The notes under the pieces are model-generated. The model saw only the letters and a list, made by a program, of their open reading frames with translations. It had not been told where the DNA came from and ran no database searches. A program made the translations under genes and the position numbers. This document shows, one piece after another, positions 6,501 to 9,047 of a stretch of 9,047 bases of DNA. The stretch lies in assembly GCA_035762175.1 (NCBI GenBank), contig DASTPP010000286.1, positions 1 through 9,047 of the forward strand. Reading direction: 5' to 3'. Each line of letters opens with the position of its first letter. The first letter of the stretch is position 1. This stretch comes from DASTPP01 sp035762175. GTDB taxonomy: Bacteria > Myxococcota_A > Polyangia > Polyangiales > Polyangiaceae.

Positions 6501-6617
6501 CTACCGTCGCTCTTGGTTCTCGTTGCGCTCCTCGTTGCGCTCCTCGTTCCGGTTCTCGTTTTGGTTCTGGTTGCGCTCTTGGTTCTGGTTGCGCTCTTGG
6601 TTCTGGTTCGAATTCAT
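6501..6617 (-). CDS. Asn/Gln/Glu/Arg repeat microprotein (38 residues)
   Basis: A 38-residue ORF from ATG 6615-6617 to TAG 6501-6503. It starts MNSNQNQERNQNQERNQNQN and ends NEERNEERNENQERR. Apart from Met1 and Ser3 it contains only Asn, Gln, Glu and Arg, with Asn at almost every second position, in units NQNQER, NQNQNENR and NEER. It has near-balanced charge, no hydrophobic residue after Met1 and no cysteine; it should be disordered or a polar helix or amyloid-like polymer. Translation evidence is strong: a perfect AAGGAGG (6627-6633) nine bases before the ATG. A sigma-54-like element at 6651-6667 would give a leader of about 25 bases. I recognise no family. It stands alone between the kinase scrap and the peptidase gene. 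Codons are C- or G-ending except for several CAA, as in the host. The alternative is a simple-sequence repeat that happens to lie behind a ribosome site. Confidence 0.55.
   Translation of the reverse strand: MNSNQNQERNQNQERNQNQNENRNEERNEERNENQERR
6519..6608. repeat. 6/12/18 bp periodic repeat inside the microprotein gene
   Basis: On the plus strand, CTCGTTGCGCTC occurs at 6519-6530 and 6531-6542 with degenerate copies after it. TTGGTTCTGGTTGCGCTC occurs at 6561-6578 and 6579-6596 with a partial third copy to 6608. All periods are multiples of 6, so expansion or contraction keeps the microprotein frame. This is suited to slippage-driven length variation. Confidence 0.85.
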
Positions 6618-6650
6618 GGCCGCCGCCCTCCTTCCGGGCGTTCGGGCCGG

Positions 6651-6667
6651 GTGCAACGGCGGTGCCG
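6651..6667 (-). promoter_or_regulatory. sigma-54-like -24/-12 element upstream of the microprotein
   Basis: The minus strand reads CGGCACCGCCGTTGCAC: GGCAC and TTGCA blocks with exactly ten bases between GG and GC, two mismatches to TGGCACG-N4-TTGCW. The predicted start near 6641 gives a short leader holding the AAGGAGG site. Spacing of promoter, ribosome site and ATG is coherent. Confidence 0.42.
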
Positions 6668-7112
6668 CAGGGGGCTGTCGAATGGGAACGGGTGGTGCGA
6701 TCGTCGGGAAAAAAGCTGTGAGCGCAGGCGGGCGCCCCCGCGCCCATACCGCATGAGCGTCCGGAACCTCCGGCCTGGGCACGACCACGCGGCAGAGAGC
6801 CTGCGACCGTCGCTTTCGCGACGATCGGCGCGCAGGTGCAATCTCCGGGCGCCGGCGCGAACGTGCGTGGCGTCCGACCGCGCAAGGCAGGCGGGGCCTC
6901 TCGCCGTGGGGCGATTTGCCCCGCGCACCAAAACGCCCATGGTGCAGGCGCTTTTGCCGCGCGAGCGCTCGTCGAGCGCCTCGTGGCGGGGCAGCTCGTC
7001 GCCGCCGTCGCGTGGCATCTCGAGCCGGCGCGTACACGCCGCGCGCTCGGCGCGCAGCCATGCCGGCGGCGCGAGCGTTTCGCGCTGGCTGAGCGGCTGC
7101 CTACTCGATCGC
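6668..7112. other. intergenic region without a supportable gene
   Basis: About 445 bases with several open frames but none resembling a protein. It has a small hairpin, CGTCGC-TTTC-GCGACG (6808-6823), and another, GCGCGC-TCG-GCGCGC (7041-7055), about 60 bp after the kinase-scrap stop. If the microprotein is driven by sigma-54, its enhancer site should lie in roughly 6720-6800. I see no clear repeated palindrome there. Confidence 0.5.
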
Positions 7113-7275
7113 TTAGCGGGCGACGTCTCGCGGCGGCGCGAGCGGCACGCGCACGGTGAACGTGGCGCCTGGGCCCCCGCTCTCGGCCTCGACCGAGCCG
7201 CCGTGGAGCGCCACCACGTTCCGCACGGTGGCTAGCCCGAGCCCCCGCCGGTCTCCCTGCGGCGCCCCCTCGCCC
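7113..7275 (-). pseudogene. C-terminal scrap of a histidine kinase
   Basis: Seen: a minus-strand frame from about 7275 to the TAA at 7113-7115 gives GEGAPQGDRRGLGLATVRNV, VALHGGSVEAES, then TFTVRVPLAPPRDVAR. This is the G2 box and last strands of an HATPase_c domain. It parallels the end of the kinase at 3356-3928 (GEGGPQGPGRGLGLGLAIV... VALHGGSIEVES... TFTVCVPL). The DNA of the two tails is also close: 27 of 30 bases match between 7141-7170 and 3381-3410. The G2 box is two residues shorter. Nothing upstream of 7275 is kinase-like, because the glycosidase coding end (7298) takes over in a different frame. There is no start codon or ribosome site. It is a relic left by deletion or insertion. 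Confidence 0.75.
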
Positions 7276-7297
7276 GGTCGCGGGCGCGGCCGGGCGC

Positions 7298-8710
7298 TCA
7301 GTAGCGGCCGCGTCCGGCCGCCGCGCGCGCCGGCGCCGGGCGCGAAGGCCGGGCGCGCTCGCGGCGGGCCGAGGCCGGCGGCTCGGACTCGCCCTCGTCG
7401 AAGGCCGGGTAGAGCAAGCGCTCGTCGCGCGCCCACCAGCCCGGGGCGCCGAGGGCGGAGTCTCCGGGCTCGAGGCCGGCGGCGAGCCGGGCGACCGCGT
7501 CGGCGAGCGGGGTGGGGCGGGGCTCGCCGTCGGCGAGGCAGAACACCCCGGGCTCGTAGCGGCCGCCCGGGCGGGTGACGAGCGTGTCCCAGTCGTGCAG
7601 GCCGAGCAGCGCCCACGCGGTCACGGCCCGCACGTCGGCGCCCGCGGCGCGCGCGGCCCGGGCCTCGCGCACGACGTGCACGAGCCAGCGCACCTGCTCG
7701 GCGATCTCGTCGCAGCCGAGGTGCGCCTCGGTGACGACGATCGGCGTGCGGTAGCGGCCCCAGGCGTCGAGCAGCAGGCGGGCGAGCCCGCGCAGCCCCC
7801 GCAGGCACACCCGCACCGCCTCGACGTCGGCGTAGCGGTGCCGGCCGTTGCCCCCGTGCGTGTGCGGCGGGTAGAGCTCGAGCCGGTCGTCGAGGAAGCG
7901 CTCGCTCGTGACGTAGTGGTTGATGCCGAGGACGTCGGGCGGGCAGGGGTTGTCTTCGAACCAGCCGAGGTCGGCGTCGGTGGCGCCCCCGCCCCGCAGG
8001 TAGTCGCGCAGCGGGTGCGACGCCGTGACGCGGCCCGAGAGCAGGTCGAGCGAGAGCCAGCGGCGCTCGTTCTCGAGCTCGGCCTGGTAGGAGAGCGCCG
8101 GGGTCGACCGCGTGTGGCCCATGTCTTCGGTCTGCACGAGGCGCGCGCCCGGGTTGGCGCGCCGGACGGCGCCCATGGCGAGCACGACGGCCCGGCACTG
8201 GGTCAGCAGCGCCCGCACGAAGGTATGATCGTCCTTGCCGTGCGGGTACCAGTGGCCGTACAGGCCGCTGAAGCGCGCCGTCGTCAGCGGCTCGTTGATC
8301 GGGGTGTACGCCTCGACCCACGGGTAGCGCGCGGCGACGGCCCCCGCGTACTCGGCCAGCCGCTCGGGGAAGGCCGGGTCGACGAGGCTCGTGTCGGGCG
8401 GCCCGCTGCCGTGGTGCACGAGGCCGGCGATCGGCGCGACGCCTAGCTCGCGCAGGCGCGCGAGCCGGCGGTCGGGCCACGTCCAGTCGGCCGAGGCGGG
8501 GCCGCGGGGCGCGACGCGCTCCCACAAGACGGGGTAGCGCAGCGTGCGCAGGCCGAGCGCGGCGAACCGGTCGAGGTCGGACTCGCGGCGGGCGTGGCCC
8601 GAAAGCTCGAGCTGGTCGAGGTAGGCGTCGCCGACGCGATTGACGGTGCACTCGAGCCCCCCCCAGAGCTCGATCGGACAGTGGTCGGGTCGGTTGGTAT
8701 AGAGCTTCAT
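7298..8710 (-). CDS. GH1-type glycoside hydrolase, RmlD-fusion family, lacking the reductase domain
   Basis: A 470-residue (beta/alpha)8-barrel protein. Seen: the opening ELWGGLECTVNRVGDAYLDQ (14-33), acid/base glutamate E140 in the GH1 motif TPINEP, and the nucleophile region VVTEAHLG with E328. Further conserved blocks are HHGSGPPDTSLVDP (99-112), SGLYGHWYPHGKD (148-160), CPPDVLGINHY (256-266) and TAWALLGLHDW (364-374). From memory, this family is usually the N-terminal half of a roughly 700-residue protein whose C-terminal half is an RmlD-like sugar-nucleotide reductase, linked to cell-surface sugar metabolism. Here the barrel ends at about residue 440 and a 30-residue Arg/Ala/Pro tail leads to a stop, followed by kinase relic DNA. 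The reductase half is probably deleted. Both catalytic Glu remain, so activity is possible, but the substrate is unknown. ATG 8708-8710 was chosen for its GAAGG site and the family N-terminus. A sigma-54-like element lies about 130 bp upstream. Confidence 0.85.
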   Translation of the reverse strand: MKLYTNRPDHCPIELWGGLECTVNRVGDAYLDQLELSGHARRESDLDRFAALGLRTLRYPVLWERVAPRGPASADWTWPDRRLARLRELGVAPIAGLVHHGSGPPDTSLVDPAFPERLAEYAGAVAARYPWVEAYTPINEPLTTARFSGLYGHWYPHGKDDHTFVRALLTQCRAVVLAMGAVRRANPGARLVQTEDMGHTRSTPALSYQAELENERRWLSLDLLSGRVTASHPLRDYLRGGGATDADLGWFEDNPCPPDVLGINHYVTSERFLDDRLELYPPHTHGGNGRHRYADVEAVRVCLRGLRGLARLLLDAWGRYRTPIVVTEAHLGCDEIAEQVRWLVHVVREARAARAAGADVRAVTAWALLGLHDWDTLVTRPGGRYEPGVFCLADGEPRPTPLADAVARLAAGLEPGDSALGAPGWWARDERLLYPAFDEGESEPPASARRERARPSRPAPARAAAGRGRY

Positions 8711-8897
8711 TTCGTTGCCTTCGAACGTGTCCCTTGGGTCGTGGCCTTGGTCGCCGGGCGCCGGGCCGCAGCGCTTGCGGTCGCGTCGAGGCGCCGGCCG
8801 GGTGGCCCCGGGGCGGGCGCCCGCGGGGCCGCGACGCGCGTCGCAAATCTCACGCCACGGGGGTTCGAACGATCCGCGCTGTCCGGAAGAGGCGAAG
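8711..8897 (-). promoter_or_regulatory. leader and promoter region of the glycosidase gene
   Basis: A non-coding stretch between the glycosidase ATG and the repeat array. It contains the -24/-12-like element at 8843-8857, leaving a leader of roughly 120 bases rich in GC. Nothing in it looks protein-coding. Confidence 0.4.
8843..8857 (-). promoter_or_regulatory. sigma-54-like -24/-12 element upstream of the glycosidase
   Basis: The minus strand reads TGGCGTGAGATTTGC: exact TGGC and TTGC blocks, G at consensus position 7, ten bases between GG and GC, two mismatches in the -24 box. It is on the right strand, with a predicted start near 8832. The phased palindromes upstream strengthen the call. 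By rough estimate an exact TGGC-N7-TTGC should occur less than once by chance in a window of this size and composition. Confidence 0.48.
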
Positions 8898-9047
8898 GGC
8901 ACCTCGCGAGGTGCTCGGGGGCCTCTGCAACGAGGGGGAGGGCACCTCGCGAGGTGCTCGGAGGCCTCTGCAACGAGGGCGAGGGCACCTCGCGAGGTGC
9001 CCCGGGGGTCTCCGCAACGAGGGGGGGGGCCCCTCGCGAGGTGCCGG
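8898..9047. repeat. 43-44 bp tandem repeat array with a palindrome in each unit
   Basis: Units start at 8898, 8941, 8984 and 9028 (the last is cut by the window end). Units 1 and 2 differ at 2 of 43 positions; unit 3 is 44 bp and more divergent. Each holds the palindrome GCACCTCGCGAGGTGC (8899-8914, 8942-8957, 8985-9000; one mismatch at 9029-9044), extended to 18 bp in unit 3. The rest of the unit (TCGGGGGCCTCTGCAACGAG and a G-run) is also conserved, so this is a true tandem repeat rather than repeats with unique spacers. The period is not a multiple of three, which argues against coding. A 43 bp period is close to four DNA turns, so the palindromes face the same side of the helix. Confidence 0.9.

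Noticed and set aside
6447..6610. Leu/Val-rich hydrophobic plus-strand peptide opposite the microprotein
   Set aside because: It is the antisense reading of the same 6 bp repeat. The ribosome site and ATG support the minus-strand N/Q/E/R reading instead.
4421..6721. 766-residue plus-strand open frame
   Set aside because: It lies antisense to the S9 peptidase, whose propeller repeats and full catalytic triad are unmistakable. Composition is repetitive Val/Gly/Arg/Ala typical of GC-rich shadow frames.
7041..7055. GCGCGC-TCG-GCGCGC hairpin as a terminator
   Set aside because: Short CG-only stem with no U tract; such hairpins are expected by chance at this GC content.
7595..8446. 283-residue plus-strand open frame
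   Set aside because: Antisense to the glycosidase with its two catalytic glutamates; a composition artefact.
8898..9047. CRISPR array
   Set aside because: The whole 43 bp unit is repeated, so there are no unique spacers, and no cas gene is visible.

Overview
The window is very GC-rich, with G or C at nearly all third codon positions. Every gene I can support lies on the minus strand, so reading order runs from high to low coordinates. GC content, the style of the histidine-kinase and regulatory sequences and the gene mix (Hsp20, ferritin-like protein, S9 peptidase, sigma-54-like promoter elements) suggest a Myxococcota (myxobacterial, perhaps Polyangia) chromosome. That assignment is an inference; no marker gene is present.

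Region by region from the right. At 8898-9047 (running off the window) is a tandem repeat of period 43-44 bp, each unit carrying a 16-18 bp palindrome. A sigma-54-like -24/-12 element (8843-8857) follows, then a GH1-type glycosidase (7298-8710) of the kind usually fused to an RmlD-like reductase domain that is absent here. Directly behind it is a short C-terminal scrap of a histidine kinase (7113-7275). A gene-poor stretch follows, then a 38-residue Asn/Gln/Glu/Arg repeat microprotein (6501-6617) with an ideal Shine-Dalgarno and a second sigma-54-like element. Next come an intact S9-family prolyl-oligopeptidase-like enzyme (4394-6349), a truncated and frameshifted thioredoxin-reductase-like gene (3950-4386), and a histidine-kinase 3' half fused to it at a 14 bp palindrome (3356-3946).

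The left third looks like a stress-type cluster: an Hsp20 chaperone (2232-2882) with a third sigma-54-like element, a doubtful small ORF (1840-2172), a four-helix membrane protein (1167-1598), a DUF2383-like ferritin-fold protein (654-1118), a decayed DUF6766 membrane-protein remnant with an in-frame TAG, and an alpha/beta-hydrolase gene interrupted by TAA and cut by the window edge.

Two themes stand out. First, gene decay and recombination: four or five broken genes, including two unrelated enzymes that each lost their 3' part and now abut the 3' end of a related kinase. Second, regulation: three candidate sigma-54 elements in front of minus-strand genes, one with phased palindromes upstream at distances normal for enhancer-binding proteins. 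I found no RNA genes, transposases, integrases or CRISPR arrays.
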